A DNA stretch of 64,000 nucleotides from positions 511,897 through 575,896 of the forward strand of contig CAJPQK010000001.1 in NCBI GenBank assembly GCA_905372835.1, given 5' to 3'. Positions 16,294 to 25,623 of the stretch are shown in pieces. Position 1 is the first letter of the stretch. Every line of letters begins with the position of its first letter. The DNA comes from Candidatus Saccharimonadota bacterium. GTDB taxonomy: Bacteria; Patescibacteriota; Saccharimonadia; Saccharimonadales; Saccharimonadaceae. A program made the position numbers and the translations under genes. The notes beneath the pieces were generated by a model. The model saw only the letters and a list, made by a program, of their open reading frames with translations. It was not told where the DNA came from and ran no database searches.

Positions 16294-16434
16294 ATGAAAG
16301 TTCGTGCAAGTGTTAGAAAAATCAGTCCCGATGACGTACTCGTGCGCCGCGTTGGCCGCAAAAAAGGCAAACGTATCGCTCGGTTGCGCGTCATCAACAA
16401 GAAAAAACCTAAGAATAAGCAAAGGCAGGGTTAA
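16294..16434 (+). CDS. rpmJ: 50S ribosomal protein L36 (bL36), zinc-free and extended
   Basis: A short gene between infA and rpsM, 46 codons. It begins MKVRASVRKIS and ends KPKNKQRQG, the standard L36 ends. Usual L36 has 37-38 residues with a Cys3His or Cys4 zinc knuckle; here all cysteines are gone and a Lys/Arg-rich segment of about 8 residues is added in the middle. A GGGAG site lies about 13 bp before the ATG. Confidence 0.9.
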   Translation: MKVRASVRKISPDDVLVRRVGRKKGKRIARLRVINKKKPKNKQRQG

Positions 16435-16436
16435 GC

Positions 16437-16823
16437 ATGGCTCGAATTGCTGGGGTAGTTATCCCAACAGAGAAGCAAGTGCAAATCGCGCTCACCTATA
16501 TTTATGGGGTTGGGCCAAAGCACGCTTCGAGCATCCTTGCGGCGGCTAAGATTGAGCCGACCACTCGGGTGAAAGATCTCACCGAGGCTGAAGAAAACAA
16601 GATTCGCGAAATTATCGACAGCGAATACACCGTCGAAGGTGATCTCCAGCGCTTGGTAACTAACAACATTAAGCGCTTGAAGGATATCAACGCCTATCGC
16701 GGTCTTCGCCACAAAGCAGGACTGCCGACACGCGGACAGCGGACTCGTACGAATGCACGAACTCGCAAGGGTCGCGCCATCGCCGTGGGCGGTACACAAC
16801 CAAAAGCAGCAAGTAAGACCTAA
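16437..16823 (+). CDS. rpsM: 30S ribosomal protein S13 (uS13)
   Basis: A 128-residue head protein contacting P-site tRNA. N-terminal ARIAGVVIPTEKQV and C-terminal YRGLRHKAGLPTRGQRTRTN are hallmarks, and a helix-two-turn-helix lies between them. It begins 2 bp after rpmJ. Confidence 0.97.
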   Translation: MARIAGVVIPTEKQVQIALTYIYGVGPKHASSILAAAKIEPTTRVKDLTEAEENKIREIIDSEYTVEGDLQRLVTNNIKRLKDINAYRGLRHKAGLPTRGQRTRTNARTRKGRAIAVGGTQPKAASKT

Positions 16824-16838
16824 AGAAAGGACTAAGAA

Positions 16839-17228
16839 ATGGCAGACGCAAAATCTACCAAGAAAAAGCAGCGCCGATCAGTCCCAGCTGGTCAGCTGCA
16901 TATTCAAGCAACATTCAACAACACCATTGTTACCTTTTCTGACAAGAAGGGTAACGTGTTGACCGCTTCATCAGCTGGTGCATGTGGTTTCCGTGGTAGC
17001 AAAAAGGGCACCGCCTATGCTTCACAGGTTGCTGCTGAAAAAGCTGCTGAAGCTGCGAAAACTCAGTATGGTTTGAAATCAGTTGACGTTTTCGTCAAAG
17101 GTGTCGGCTTGGGCCGCGATGCCGCTATTCGTGCGGTCGGCGCTTTCGACATCTCAGTAGAAAGCATTAAGGACGTAACTGGCGTGCCTCACGGCGGTGT
17201 TCGTCCACGAAAGGCACGGAGGGCATAA
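16839..17228 (+). CDS. rpsK: 30S ribosomal protein S11 (uS11)
   Basis: A 129-residue platform protein near the E-site codon. The strand HIQATFNNTIVTFSDKKGN, the loop GLGRDAAIRAVGA and the C-terminal GVPHGGVRPRKARRA are all present. An AAAGGA site precedes the ATG. Confidence 0.97.
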   Translation: MADAKSTKKKQRRSVPAGQLHIQATFNNTIVTFSDKKGNVLTASSAGACGFRGSKKGTAYASQVAAEKAAEAAKTQYGLKSVDVFVKGVGLGRDAAIRAVGAFDISVESIKDVTGVPHGGVRPRKARRA

Positions 17229-17230
17229 TT

Positions 17231-17851
17231 ATGGCACGAGATAATTCACCGATTGTCAAGCAAAGCCGCCGCGAAGGTTATGCGCTTCATCCAAAAGCAC
17301 ATAAAGTTTTGGCACGAAAATCTGGCATTCCAGGTCAGCACGCACACAGCCGACACAGCAAACCAAGTTTGTACGCCACGCAGCTGCGCGAAAAGCAAAA
17401 AGTTCGCCGGCTTTATGGTTTGGTTGAAAAGCAATTTGCTCGGCTGATGGACGAGGCAACACGCGCCCAAGAAGGTTTGGCAGGCGAGAACCTGTTGAAA
17501 TTGTTGGAACGCCGCCTGGACAACGTTGTGTACCGTGCTGGTTTTGCAACCAGCCGCCGCGCTGCTCGCCAGCTGGTCGGACACGGTCACTTCTTGCTGA
17601 ACGGTCGCCGTGTTGATATTCCATCAATTCGCGTCAAAGCAGGTGATATCATCGAAGTACGTCCAAAGAGTACCAAGTCGGTATACTTTACACACATCGA
17701 CGACGTTATCAGTAACTCAATTCAAGGTCCGCTCAGCTGGATGAAGAGTGATGTCAAAAAATTGAAAATTGAGATCACTGGACAGCCAAAGCGTGAAGAA
17801 GCAGAAGCTGATATCAACGAGCAATTAATTGTTGAGTATTACTCACGATAA
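17231..17851 (+). CDS. rpsD: 30S ribosomal protein S4 (uS4), zinc-free form
   Basis: A 206-residue 16S assembly initiator and mRNA helicase component. The S4 RNA-binding domain begins around LERRLDNVVYRAGFATSRRA. The N-terminal region, a zinc finger in many bacteria, has no cysteine here and carries HAHSRHSKPSLYATQLREKQ. The C-terminal helix ends near the rpoA start. Confidence 0.97.
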   Translation: MARDNSPIVKQSRREGYALHPKAHKVLARKSGIPGQHAHSRHSKPSLYATQLREKQKVRRLYGLVEKQFARLMDEATRAQEGLAGENLLKLLERRLDNVVYRAGFATSRRAARQLVGHGHFLLNGRRVDIPSIRVKAGDIIEVRPKSTKSVYFTHIDDVISNSIQGPLSWMKSDVKKLKIEITGQPKREEAEADINEQLIVEYYSR

Positions 17852-17871
17852 AAGAAGGGTTAGGGAAAAGT

Positions 17872-18792
17872 ATGGCAAAAGCAATTTATAATCCAGCTCT
17901 GGCAAGCATCGAAGATGTTTCTGACACCAGTGCAACCTTTCTGATTGAACCGCTCCACTCAGGCTACGGCAACACGTTGGGCAACTCAATGCGCCGCGTC
18001 TTGCTCTCCAGCATCCGCGGTGGCGCAATCGTCGCTTTCCGCATTGAAGGTGCGACACACGAGTTTACTACCGTCGAGGGCATCAAAGAAGATGTCGTTG
18101 ACATCATGCTGAACCTAAAGGGTGTGCGACTCCGCGTTCACACTGACGAGCCAGTTGAGTTGCGTCTGGAGAAAACTGGTGGTGTTATCACCGCTGGTGA
18201 CATCCAAGCAAACGGCGAAGTAGAAGTTGTTAACCCAGACCACGTCATCGCTACCATTGATGATCCAAAGAAAACGGTCATCATGGACTTGGTAGCAGAG
18301 GCTGGTCGCGGTTACCAGACAATTGAGGACTCAAGCGAATCACGCCTACACTCAGACATGATCGCTCTGGACGCAGTCTTCACTCCAGTTTTGCGCGTAC
18401 GCTACAAGGTTGATCCAACTCGTGTTGGTGACGAAACCAATTTGGACAAATTGACCATGACTATTGAAACTGACGGCACCATGACTCCACGTGAGGCGTT
18501 TGAAGAGGCTGCAGCTATCTTGGTCAACCAATACACAGCTTTAGCTGGTAGCACCACTGTCGTGAGCGCACCTGCGCTTGGTACAACCACTGAAGACAGT
18601 GAAGCTGAATTGGATACATCCATCGAAGAATTAAACCTAAGCGCCCGCACGACGAACGCGCTGATTAACAATGAAATCCGCACGATTCGCGACCTGGTGA
18701 CTTTGACCGAGCAAGATTTGCGAGAATTGAAAGGCTTTGGTTCAAAGGCGCTGGATGAAGTACGCGACAAGATGGCGGAATTGGAGTTTTAA
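17872..18792 (+). CDS. rpoA: RNA polymerase alpha subunit
   Basis: A 306-residue scaffold for RNA polymerase assembly. The N-terminal dimerisation domain has LHSGYGNTLGNSMRRVLLSS near residues 25-45. After an acidic linker, the C-terminal UP-element and activator-binding domain runs from about IEELNLSARTTNALINN to the end, with the helix-hairpin-helix LRELKGFGSKALDEV. Length and domain order are normal. Confidence 0.98.
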   Translation: MAKAIYNPALASIEDVSDTSATFLIEPLHSGYGNTLGNSMRRVLLSSIRGGAIVAFRIEGATHEFTTVEGIKEDVVDIMLNLKGVRLRVHTDEPVELRLEKTGGVITAGDIQANGEVEVVNPDHVIATIDDPKKTVIMDLVAEAGRGYQTIEDSSESRLHSDMIALDAVFTPVLRVRYKVDPTRVGDETNLDKLTMTIETDGTMTPREAFEEAAAILVNQYTALAGSTTVVSAPALGTTTEDSEAELDTSIEELNLSARTTNALINNEIRTIRDLVTLTEQDLRELKGFGSKALDEVRDKMAELEF

Positions 18793-18794
18793 CT

Positions 18795-19181
18795 ATGCAT
18801 AGACACGGATATCAAGGGCGCAAGTTCGGCCGTGAGCGTGATCAACGGCGAGCCTTGCTCAAAGGTCTGGCAACCAGCCTGGTTGAGCACGGCAAAATCG
18901 AGACCACCTTGCCGAAAGCCAAAGAGCTGAAGCGCCACATTGAAAAAATTATCACCAAGGCGAAGAAAGGCGATCTGGCCAGCCGCCGCCAGGTGATCGC
19001 AGCACTCAGCACCCGCGCTGCTGCTTACAAGCTCGTTGATGAAATTGCCCCACAACTCGGCGGCCGCACCAGCGGACACGTTCGCGTTGAACGCACCCGC
19101 CTACGTGTTGGCGACGGCGCGCAAATGGCAATCATCGAGTTTGTCGACGACATCAAACCAATGCCAAAGAAGGAGAAATAA
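18795..19181 (+). CDS. rplQ: 50S ribosomal protein L17 (bL17)
   Basis: A 128-residue tunnel-exit protein. N-terminal HRHGYQGRKFGRERDQRRAL and the central TTLPKAKELKRHIEKIIT are diagnostic. It follows rpoA by 2 bp and closes the alpha operon, which runs on into rplM-rpsI. Confidence 0.96.
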   Translation: MHRHGYQGRKFGRERDQRRALLKGLATSLVEHGKIETTLPKAKELKRHIEKIITKAKKGDLASRRQVIAALSTRAAAYKLVDEIAPQLGGRTSGHVRVERTRLRVGDGAQMAIIEFVDDIKPMPKKEK

Positions 19182-19182
19182 G

Positions 19183-19614
19183 ATGAAGACTTATTCACAA
19201 AAACCATCTGAAGTTTCTCGCCGCTGGGTATTGTTTGACGCGAGCGAATTGCCACTGGGACGCTTGGCAACCGAAATTGCCAAACATCTGACCGGTAAAT
19301 ATAAGCCAACTTACACACCACACGTTGATGGTGGCGACTACGTCGTGGTTATTAACGCTGCAAACACCGTCGTTACTGGCTACAAGGAAACTGACAAGTA
19401 CTACTACCGTCACAGTGGTTTCCCAGGCGGCATCAAAGAAACGCAGTTCAAAGAAATGCGTGAACGCCACCCAGAACGAATTATTGAAGAAGCTGTCAAA
19501 GGCATGCTGCCAAAGAACAAATTGCAAGCAGAACGCCTCAAGCGCCTGCGCGTATTTGCTGGCAGCGAGCATGCTCACACAGCACAAACCCCAGAGAAAG
19601 TTGAGGTAAAGTAA
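19183..19614 (+). CDS. rplM: 50S ribosomal protein L13 (uL13)
   Basis: A 143-residue early-assembly protein. WVLFDASELPLGRLATEIA, the GGDYVVVINAANTVVTG strand and the HPERIIEEAVKGMLPKNKL element are typical. The start is ATG 19183, one base after the rplQ stop and preceded by AAGGAG; a longer frame back to 19036 overlaps rplQ and is rejected. Confidence 0.97.
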   Translation: MKTYSQKPSEVSRRWVLFDASELPLGRLATEIAKHLTGKYKPTYTPHVDGGDYVVVINAANTVVTGYKETDKYYYRHSGFPGGIKETQFKEMRERHPERIIEEAVKGMLPKNKLQAERLKRLRVFAGSEHAHTAQTPEKVEVK

Positions 19615-19615
19615 T

Positions 19616-20014
19616 ATGGCTACTGATACCTATTTCTACGGCTTGGGACGACGCAAAAGTGCTTCAGCAAGTGTTCGCTTGCTTCCTGGCAAGGGTACCA
19701 TCACCATCAACGGCAAAGCAGCCGCTGAGTACTTGGATGGCAACAAAACCTTGCTAGCCGAAGTGACCGACCCACTAGCTGTCGTCAGCAAGCAAAAGGA
19801 ATACGACGTTACCATCTTGGTCAAAGGTGGTGGCCTCGCTGGTCAAGTTGACGCCATCAAGCTTGGCATCGCCAAAGCATTGACGGCTGCTCACGCTGAC
19901 CTACGCCCAGTTTTGAAGAAGGCTGAGCTGCTCAAGCGTGACCCACGCGAGAAAGAGCGCAAGAAATACGGTCTGCGTTCTGCCCGCAAGCGCGAACAAT
20001 TCTCCAAGCGTTAA
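19616..20014 (+). CDS. rpsI: 30S ribosomal protein S9 (uS9)
   Basis: A 132-residue head protein whose C-terminal SKR tail reaches P-site tRNA; that ending is intact here. GLGRRKSASASVRLLPGKG at the N-terminus and VKGGGLAGQVDAIKLGIAKA in the middle are diagnostic. Confidence 0.97.
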   Translation: MATDTYFYGLGRRKSASASVRLLPGKGTITINGKAAAEYLDGNKTLLAEVTDPLAVVSKQKEYDVTILVKGGGLAGQVDAIKLGIAKALTAAHADLRPVLKKAELLKRDPREKERKKYGLRSARKREQFSKR

Positions 20015-20035
20015 ACAGAGGAGAGACCAATTCTC

Positions 20036-20071
20036 GAAAATACTCCGTCATGTACAGGCGGGGTATTTTCA
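20036..20071 (+). terminator. Intrinsic terminator after rpsI
   Basis: AAATAC-TCCG pairs with CGG-GGTATTT around an approximately 10-nt loop, followed by TTTC. It closes the infA-rpsI run. Confidence 0.7.
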
Positions 20072-20086
20072 TAGTATACTGATATA

Positions 20087-20908
20087 ATGTTTGACCGACT
20101 TATCCATCACTGGCTGCGTGTCCCGTATAAACTATACGTGCATGATTTTCAAACACCGAAACAGCCTCGCGCCACTGTCGTGTTGATTCATGGCATCGGG
20201 AGCTCGTCAGCCATGTGGAAGCGAGTTGTAGGGCGTCGTAAAATTGATAAATCGACTCGCGTACTAGCGGTCGATTTACTCGGTTTTGGCAATTCGCCGC
20301 GACCGCACTGGAAGACGTATGATGTTAAGACACAGGTCGATTCACTAGTCGCAACCTTGGCGCAGCAGAAAGTCGATGGACGAATCATCTTGGTTGGCCA
20401 TAGCTTAGGGGCGCTCGTAGCGGTACACGCCGCCCGATATTATCCTTCGTTGATCGATTCGCTCATCCTGTGTAGCCCGCCGCTGTATCGCCAACAAGGC
20501 AAGGATCGCCTGGCTGAACGCCAACTGCGTGCACTGTACCAAAAAATTATCGATAAACCAGCGCTCGGCAAGGTGATTGCTAGTGATTTTGCCAAGAAGT
20601 ATAAATTATTCAACCCTGGCTTTCTCGTCGATGAGTCAAATTTGCCAATCTTTCTCGACACCTTAGACGCGGCCATCGTCAACCAAAAAGCACTGACGGA
20701 AATTGCCGAGTTAACCATACCAGTCGAAATATTTTACGGGCAATTCGACCCAGTCATCATCAATAAAAACCTGCGAAAATTAGCAAAACAAAAGCACATC
20801 GCCGTCACCAAAATCTTAGCAAGTCATGAAATTGATAGACGCTACGGTCAATTCGTCGTCCAGGCCATTAATCGGCACGTCACTGGGGATGATTATGGCC
20901 AAGCGTAA
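20087..20908 (+). CDS. Alpha/beta-fold hydrolase
   Basis: A 273-residue esterase/lipase-like enzyme. The oxyanion-hole motif HGIGSS lies near residue 35-40, the nucleophile elbow is GHSLGA (Ser about 107), an acidic residue sits in YGQFDPVI, and a His candidate in SHEIDRRYG near residue 247. The substrate cannot be inferred. TATACT at 20075-20080 is 6 bp before the ATG, so the mRNA would be leaderless. It overlaps the following methyltransferase by 14 bp. Confidence 0.85.
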   Translation: MFDRLIHHWLRVPYKLYVHDFQTPKQPRATVVLIHGIGSSSAMWKRVVGRRKIDKSTRVLAVDLLGFGNSPRPHWKTYDVKTQVDSLVATLAQQKVDGRIILVGHSLGALVAVHAARYYPSLIDSLILCSPPLYRQQGKDRLAERQLRALYQKIIDKPALGKVIASDFAKKYKLFNPGFLVDESNLPIFLDTLDAAIVNQKALTEIAELTIPVEIFYGQFDPVIINKNLRKLAKQKHIAVTKILASHEIDRRYGQFVVQAINRHVTGDDYGQA

Positions 20909-21857
20909 AGACCCAGTTCAGGAGCGTCAGAGAAAGCGCGAGCTCTGGATCGATCGCACGATGCAGTGGAGTGGCTTGTCTCGCGCCGAGGTCGAGACGA
21001 TGCTGGCACAAACGCGCACCCAGAGTTTTCGCCTCAATCCGCTGGTTGACGGGGAAGTCACCCCCGAACTGCTGAGCTGCCAGGTTGCGTGGTGTCCAGA
21101 TGGCTATGAAATTGTCCCCGAGCACATCGCTGATTATCAACACCTCGCCGACATCGGCCGCGGCTATATTCAGAATGCCGCCAGTTGGCTGCCGGTGCTG
21201 GCGCTTGCACCTGAGGCTGGCGAGCGCATCCTCGATCTATGCGCTGCGCCCGGCGGTAAATCCAGCCACATACAAGCCCTAGCTAATGGTCAAGCCAACC
21301 TCGTCTGTAATGACAATTCCAAGCCGCGCCTGATGAAGCTCCAGGCTAATCTCAAACGACTCAACGCCCCGGCCGAGTTCACACTAGCCGATGCTCGACA
21401 TATTTCCCGCCGTCAGCCGGAGGTCTTTGACAAGGTCCTCCTCGACGCTCCATGTTCTGGTGAAGGACTAATGAGCTTGAACCTTAGTGACGCCCCGCTG
21501 TTTGACAGCTGGTCGGTAGCACATATTCGGAGACTAAGTGATCTGCAAAAGCGCCTCATCCTCGAGGCTTGGCGCCTGCTAAAACCTGGCGGCACGCTTG
21601 TTTACAGTACCTGTACCATGGCGCCAGAAGAAAACGAATCAGTCGTCGACTGGCTGCTGCGTCGTCAGCCTGACGCTCGCCTTGTGCCAATTGACATCAC
21701 ACTGCTGCCACATCGTGTGCCTGTCGTCCAATCCTGGAATGACCGCAGGCTTACGCATGATCTGAGCGGTTGCTTGCGCTTAATGCCGGGTGTACTGACT
21801 GAGGCGTTTTTTGTTGCGGCATTTCGTAAAACACCTCTCGCCGAATCAATGGTATAA
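20895..21857 (+). CDS. RNA (cytosine-5) methyltransferase, RsmB/RsmF (NOL1/NOP2/Sun) family
   Basis: A 320-residue SAM-dependent methyltransferase acting on rRNA or tRNA cytosines. The SAM-binding motif is LDLCAAPGGKSSHIQAL. The two catalytic cysteines are in LLDAPCSGEG (motif IV) and YSTCTMAPEEN (motif VI). A short N-terminal domain ahead of it lacks the NusB-like module of RsmB. The exact target base is uncertain. Start ATG 20895; ATG 20889 is an alternative. Confidence 0.88.
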   Translation: MAKRKDPVQERQRKRELWIDRTMQWSGLSRAEVETMLAQTRTQSFRLNPLVDGEVTPELLSCQVAWCPDGYEIVPEHIADYQHLADIGRGYIQNAASWLPVLALAPEAGERILDLCAAPGGKSSHIQALANGQANLVCNDNSKPRLMKLQANLKRLNAPAEFTLADARHISRRQPEVFDKVLLDAPCSGEGLMSLNLSDAPLFDSWSVAHIRRLSDLQKRLILEAWRLLKPGGTLVYSTCTMAPEENESVVDWLLRRQPDARLVPIDITLLPHRVPVVQSWNDRRLTHDLSGCLRLMPGVLTEAFFVAAFRKTPLAESMV

Positions 21858-21864
21858 TAGGACT

Positions 21865-22911
21865 ATGAGTAAACCCGTCATCCTCACTGGCGTGCGCGCC
21901 AACAACGATATTCACATTGGCAATTATTTTGGTGCCATTTTGCCGATTGTCGATATGGCGAAGCGCCGCTCGGCTGATTTTGATATCAATCTGTTCATCC
22001 CCGATCTACACAGCTTCACCACACCAATCGACCACAGTAAGTTGTACAATAGCATCTTAAATAACGCACGAATCTATACCGCCGCTGGATTACCACTAGA
22101 CGACCCCTCTATTCATCTATATCGCCAAAGTTATATCCCAGCTCACAGCGAGCTAACATGGATTTTGGATTGCTTCACTGGGTTTGGCGAGATGAGCCGG
22201 ATGACGCAGTTTAAGGATAAATCTGACAAGCTTCACGGCGACCAGATTTCCGTCGGCCTCTTCAACTACCCAGTCCTGATGGCCGCTGACATCTTGCTCT
22301 ACGGCGCCACCTACGTGCCAGTCGGCGACGACCAAACCCAGCACTTAGAATTTACGCGCGACATCGCCGAGCGGATGAACCGCAAATTTGGCGATCTGTT
22401 CGTCGTACCCAAACCAGTTGCCCAGCAGCATCAATTCTTCGGCAACGACCAGGGCCTGAGGATCAAAGACCTGGTGAATCCGACCAAAAAGATGAGCAAA
22501 TCCGACGACAGCGGCAAGGGCGTCATTTTCCTCGGCGACGAGCCGCAGGCAGCGCACAAAAAAATCATGAGTGCCACCACCGACTCACTGGGCAAGGTGC
22601 AGTACGACCGCGACAACCAACCGGGCATTTCCAATCTGCTGGAGATTTTGACGCTGGTACGCCAGGATGCCGGGCGAGACGTCAGCTTGGAGCAAACCAT
22701 CAGCGAATACGCTGGCATGGAGCGCTACGGCGATTTCAAGCGAATCGTGGCTGATGAAGTGGCAGAGTTCTTGGCGAATTTCCAGGCGCGTCTGGCGGCA
22801 GTTGATGAGCTGGCAATTGAAAGCAAACTGGAGTCGAGCGAGCGCGACATGAACATCGTCGCCAACGAAACCTTGCACCGCGTCCAAACAGCCGTGGGAC
22901 TACGGAGATAG
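21865..22911 (+). CDS. trpS: Tryptophanyl-tRNA synthetase
   Basis: A class Ic synthetase that charges tRNA-Trp (gene at 31550). The HIGH motif appears as HIGN near residue 15 and the KMSKS loop as KKMSKSD at about residue 210. The 348-residue length fits bacterial TrpRS. TATAAT at 21853-21858 lies 6 bp before the ATG, so the transcript should begin at or next to the start codon. Confidence 0.96.
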   Translation: MSKPVILTGVRANNDIHIGNYFGAILPIVDMAKRRSADFDINLFIPDLHSFTTPIDHSKLYNSILNNARIYTAAGLPLDDPSIHLYRQSYIPAHSELTWILDCFTGFGEMSRMTQFKDKSDKLHGDQISVGLFNYPVLMAADILLYGATYVPVGDDQTQHLEFTRDIAERMNRKFGDLFVVPKPVAQQHQFFGNDQGLRIKDLVNPTKKMSKSDDSGKGVIFLGDEPQAAHKKIMSATTDSLGKVQYDRDNQPGISNLLEILTLVRQDAGRDVSLEQTISEYAGMERYGDFKRIVADEVAEFLANFQARLAAVDELAIESKLESSERDMNIVANETLHRVQTAVGLRR

Positions 22912-22921
22912 GAACGCTCGC

Positions 22922-24094
22922 GTGAAAATTTCGCCGCGCACCGTCCTCAAAATCGCCAGGCTGTACCAGCTGGCGGACGACAACACGCCCATCAAGGCCC
23001 TGCGCCATCTGAGGATTCAGACAGACGAATCGCACGTGCTGGCAGAATTCATCCTGAACAAACAGCACTTCGCCATACTCTACGGCTCAATCGTCGATGA
23101 AGAATCAATTGACGAATTATGGCCCGATAAGCCCGCCAACGCTGAGATTTTGCCAAATCCGCTTGACCCGAATTTCACCGAGATGCCGTTCCAGGGCAAG
23201 TTTGTCATGATGTTTCAAGTCATGCCGACCAAGCAGCGCCTGGACATCCACTTGTCCACGACATTTGACCCGTCGATTTCGCGCAGCCTCTGGCAAAAGT
23301 ACATCAAAGCCGGCTATGTGTCGGTCAACCAGCGCGTAGTGACGGCGCCAAAGTTTGAGGTCGACGAGACCGACGAGATCGCCGTCAAACTGCCAGAGCA
23401 AGAGCAGGCCAGTGCAGAGCTGCCAGTGTTGTACGAAGACGATGATGTAATTGTAGTTAACAAACCGAGCGGTCTCCTGACGCACGCCAAAGGCGGACTA
23501 TCGACCGAGCCAACGGTGGCGGAAATTATTCGTCCTAAGACTTCATTTGCCTCGGACACCGATCGGCCGGGCATCGTCCATCGGCTCGACCGCGACACTT
23601 CGGGCGTACTGATCATCGCTAAAACTGCTGAAGCCGCCGCCTATTTACAGCAGCAATTCGCCCAGCGCACCACCAAAAAAACCTACCTCGCGGTGACCGA
23701 CGGCGTACCGAAACTAGCCACCGCGAAGATTGACCTACCGATTGGCCGCAACCCGTCCGCGCCCAGCACTTTCCGTGTCGACCCCAACGGCAAGCCTGCT
23801 CAGACAAACTACCAAGTGCTGGCAGTAGCTGGCACTAAAGCACTCATTGAGCTCAAACCAACCACCGGCCGCACCCATCAACTCCGCGTCCATATGGCAT
23901 ACCTAAACACGCCAATTCTCGGCGACCGCGTCTACGGCAAACCTGATGCCAGCCGTCTGATGCTCCACGCCCACAAATTAGAAATTACATTGCCATCTGG
24001 CGAGCGAAAAACGTTTGAGGCGGCCATCCCTGGTGTATTTACTGAACTATTTCCTGATTGCACCCAAACCATAGAAGAGCCAAGCCATCAATGA
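22922..24094 (+). CDS. RluA/RluD-family pseudouridine synthase with novel N-terminal domain
   Basis: A 390-residue enzyme converting uridine to pseudouridine in rRNA. The catalytic motif HRLDRDTSGVLIIAKT holds the nucleophilic Asp. An S4-like RNA-binding segment (SLWQKYIKAGYVSVNQ) precedes it, and the C-terminal GRTHQLRVHMAYLNTPILGD is typical. About 95 residues before the S4 part form an extra domain I do not recognise. The start is GTG 22922 with AGGA upstream. It overlaps the next gene by 4 bp (ATGA). Confidence 0.9.
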   Translation: MKISPRTVLKIARLYQLADDNTPIKALRHLRIQTDESHVLAEFILNKQHFAILYGSIVDEESIDELWPDKPANAEILPNPLDPNFTEMPFQGKFVMMFQVMPTKQRLDIHLSTTFDPSISRSLWQKYIKAGYVSVNQRVVTAPKFEVDETDEIAVKLPEQEQASAELPVLYEDDDVIVVNKPSGLLTHAKGGLSTEPTVAEIIRPKTSFASDTDRPGIVHRLDRDTSGVLIIAKTAEAAAYLQQQFAQRTTKKTYLAVTDGVPKLATAKIDLPIGRNPSAPSTFRVDPNGKPAQTNYQVLAVAGTKALIELKPTTGRTHQLRVHMAYLNTPILGDRVYGKPDASRLMLHAHKLEITLPSGERKTFEAAIPGVFTELFPDCTQTIEEPSHQ

Positions 24095-24906
24095 GCCAAG
24101 CACCTCTCATCTCCACTACCGACCAAGCCACGGTAGAGCAATTAGCAAACCATTTGCCGCAATCATTGATGATTATTGCTGAACCCGGCCTAGACGGAGC
24201 AGGGGTAGCCCGCCACCTGGCGCATCACTGCCGATCAGAGGTCCTCACTGTTAGCCCACTGCCACAAAAAAGCACCATCTCAACCGAACAGATCCGCGAC
24301 CTGACGGCCATGCTGCGCACTCATAGTTCCGTCCGCCGCGTGATCATCATCAATCCAGCCAACGTCATGACCGAGTCCGCACAAAACGCGCTACTCAAAA
24401 CACTCGAAGAGCCAAATCCTAACACTCACTTTCTCTTGATCACCACCGTTAGCACAGATCTCCTCCCAACCATCCAGTCCCGCTGCCAGCAGCTGACACT
24501 CCACCGCACCACCACCAGCCAAGACGCCAAGCTACTAGAAAATACCAACCTAACACCTCAAGAAAAGCACCAAATAGCATTTCTCGCCGCTGGATTGCCG
24601 CTCCTTATCACCGAACTGAGCCACGACGCCACGAAGCTGGCAGAACGCCAAGCCATCGCCACTGACGCCAAGCACATTTTGGAACATCCCAGCTCCTACG
24701 CGTCCCTGAAATGCGCCCTACGCTACACCGACCGAGCGAGCGCCCTCCAGCTCATTGACATTCTCCTACGCTTCATCCATTTCCAGCTAAAACACGCCGC
24801 CCAGCCGCCAGCCATGCATCAATTACTCAAAAAAGTACTACAAGCAGAGAAGTCTCTCCTAGCAAATGGCAATACACGCCTCGCTTTATTGAAAATTGTG
24901 CTATAA
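24091..24906 (+). CDS. holB: DNA polymerase III delta' subunit-like clamp-loader ATPase
   Basis: A 271-residue AAA+ protein. NALLKTLEEPNPNTHFLL and TIQSRCQQL (SRC motif) match delta' and the related DnaX fold. The Walker A region is degenerate (GLDGAGVA), as expected for delta', which does not hydrolyse ATP. It starts in an ATGA overlap with the pseudouridine synthase. DnaX, its partner in the clamp loader, is at 48504. Confidence 0.8.
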   Translation: MSQAPLISTTDQATVEQLANHLPQSLMIIAEPGLDGAGVARHLAHHCRSEVLTVSPLPQKSTISTEQIRDLTAMLRTHSSVRRVIIINPANVMTESAQNALLKTLEEPNPNTHFLLITTVSTDLLPTIQSRCQQLTLHRTTTSQDAKLLENTNLTPQEKHQIAFLAAGLPLLITELSHDATKLAERQAIATDAKHILEHPSSYASLKCALRYTDRASALQLIDILLRFIHFQLKHAAQPPAMHQLLKKVLQAEKSLLANGNTRLALLKIVL

Positions 24907-24916
24907 TTAAGCAGAT

Positions 24917-25585
24917 ATGTTAAGTTTGATATTCATTTTAGCAATTATCATTTGGGCAATCACCTACAAACCTTCCGAAGAAAATTCCGCAGATTTTCCA
25001 GCCAAGATTTCTGAAAAATTAGATCAGTTGTGGGCTATTGCGCAAGAATCCATTCGCGACAACAAATATCTCAGGGCAGAGAAGGCACTATTGACGATTT
25101 TGCGTGTCGACGAGAAGAACGCCACCGCGTACAACCGCTTGGGCATTTTGTATGCCAAGCAGCAGGCCTACAAAGACGCCATCGAGTGTTTTGAGATCGC
25201 TCAGAGTTTGGAACCAAGCGCCTCTAGCCTGCACAATGTCGGTTTGATTTATTATGAAACAAAGAATTATCCCAAAGCAGCATTGGCCTTTGAGCAAGCT
25301 CTGGAGATGGAAGACGATTTGGCGGCACGCTACATCGCCTACGCCAAGGTCCAAGAGAAAATGGGTAATGGTAAAAAGATGATCGCTGCACTGGAAAAAG
25401 CAGTCGAACTTGACCCAATTCCACAGACGCTCACCGTCCTGGCTGAGGCGTATGACAACAATGGACAAGCAGAGTTAGCCTCTGGACTACGCAAAAAAGC
25501 TGCGGCCATGTTGGTACCTGACAGCCACGGCGCCGTACCGCGTCAGCGCCGTCAGCCAAAACAGCCCAAAAAGTTGGTAATGTAG
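24917..25585 (+). CDS. Membrane-anchored TPR protein
   Basis: A 222-residue protein. One N-terminal hydrophobic segment (residues 1-15) anchors it. About four tetratricopeptide repeats follow, for example ATAYNRLGILYAKQQAYKDA and SLHNVGLIYYETKNYPKAAL. The C-terminal end is basic and Gln/Pro-rich. Such proteins scaffold envelope complexes; no specific partner can be named. TATAAT at 24902-24907 lies 9 bp before ATG 24917. Confidence 0.8.
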   Translation: MLSLIFILAIIIWAITYKPSEENSADFPAKISEKLDQLWAIAQESIRDNKYLRAEKALLTILRVDEKNATAYNRLGILYAKQQAYKDAIECFEIAQSLEPSASSLHNVGLIYYETKNYPKAALAFEQALEMEDDLAARYIAYAKVQEKMGNGKKMIAALEKAVELDPIPQTLTVLAEAYDNNGQAELASGLRKKAAAMLVPDSHGAVPRQRRQPKQPKKLVM

Positions 25586-25623
25586 TTGCTTAGCCTATTT
25601 TTTTTTGCTATAATCACAGCAGT

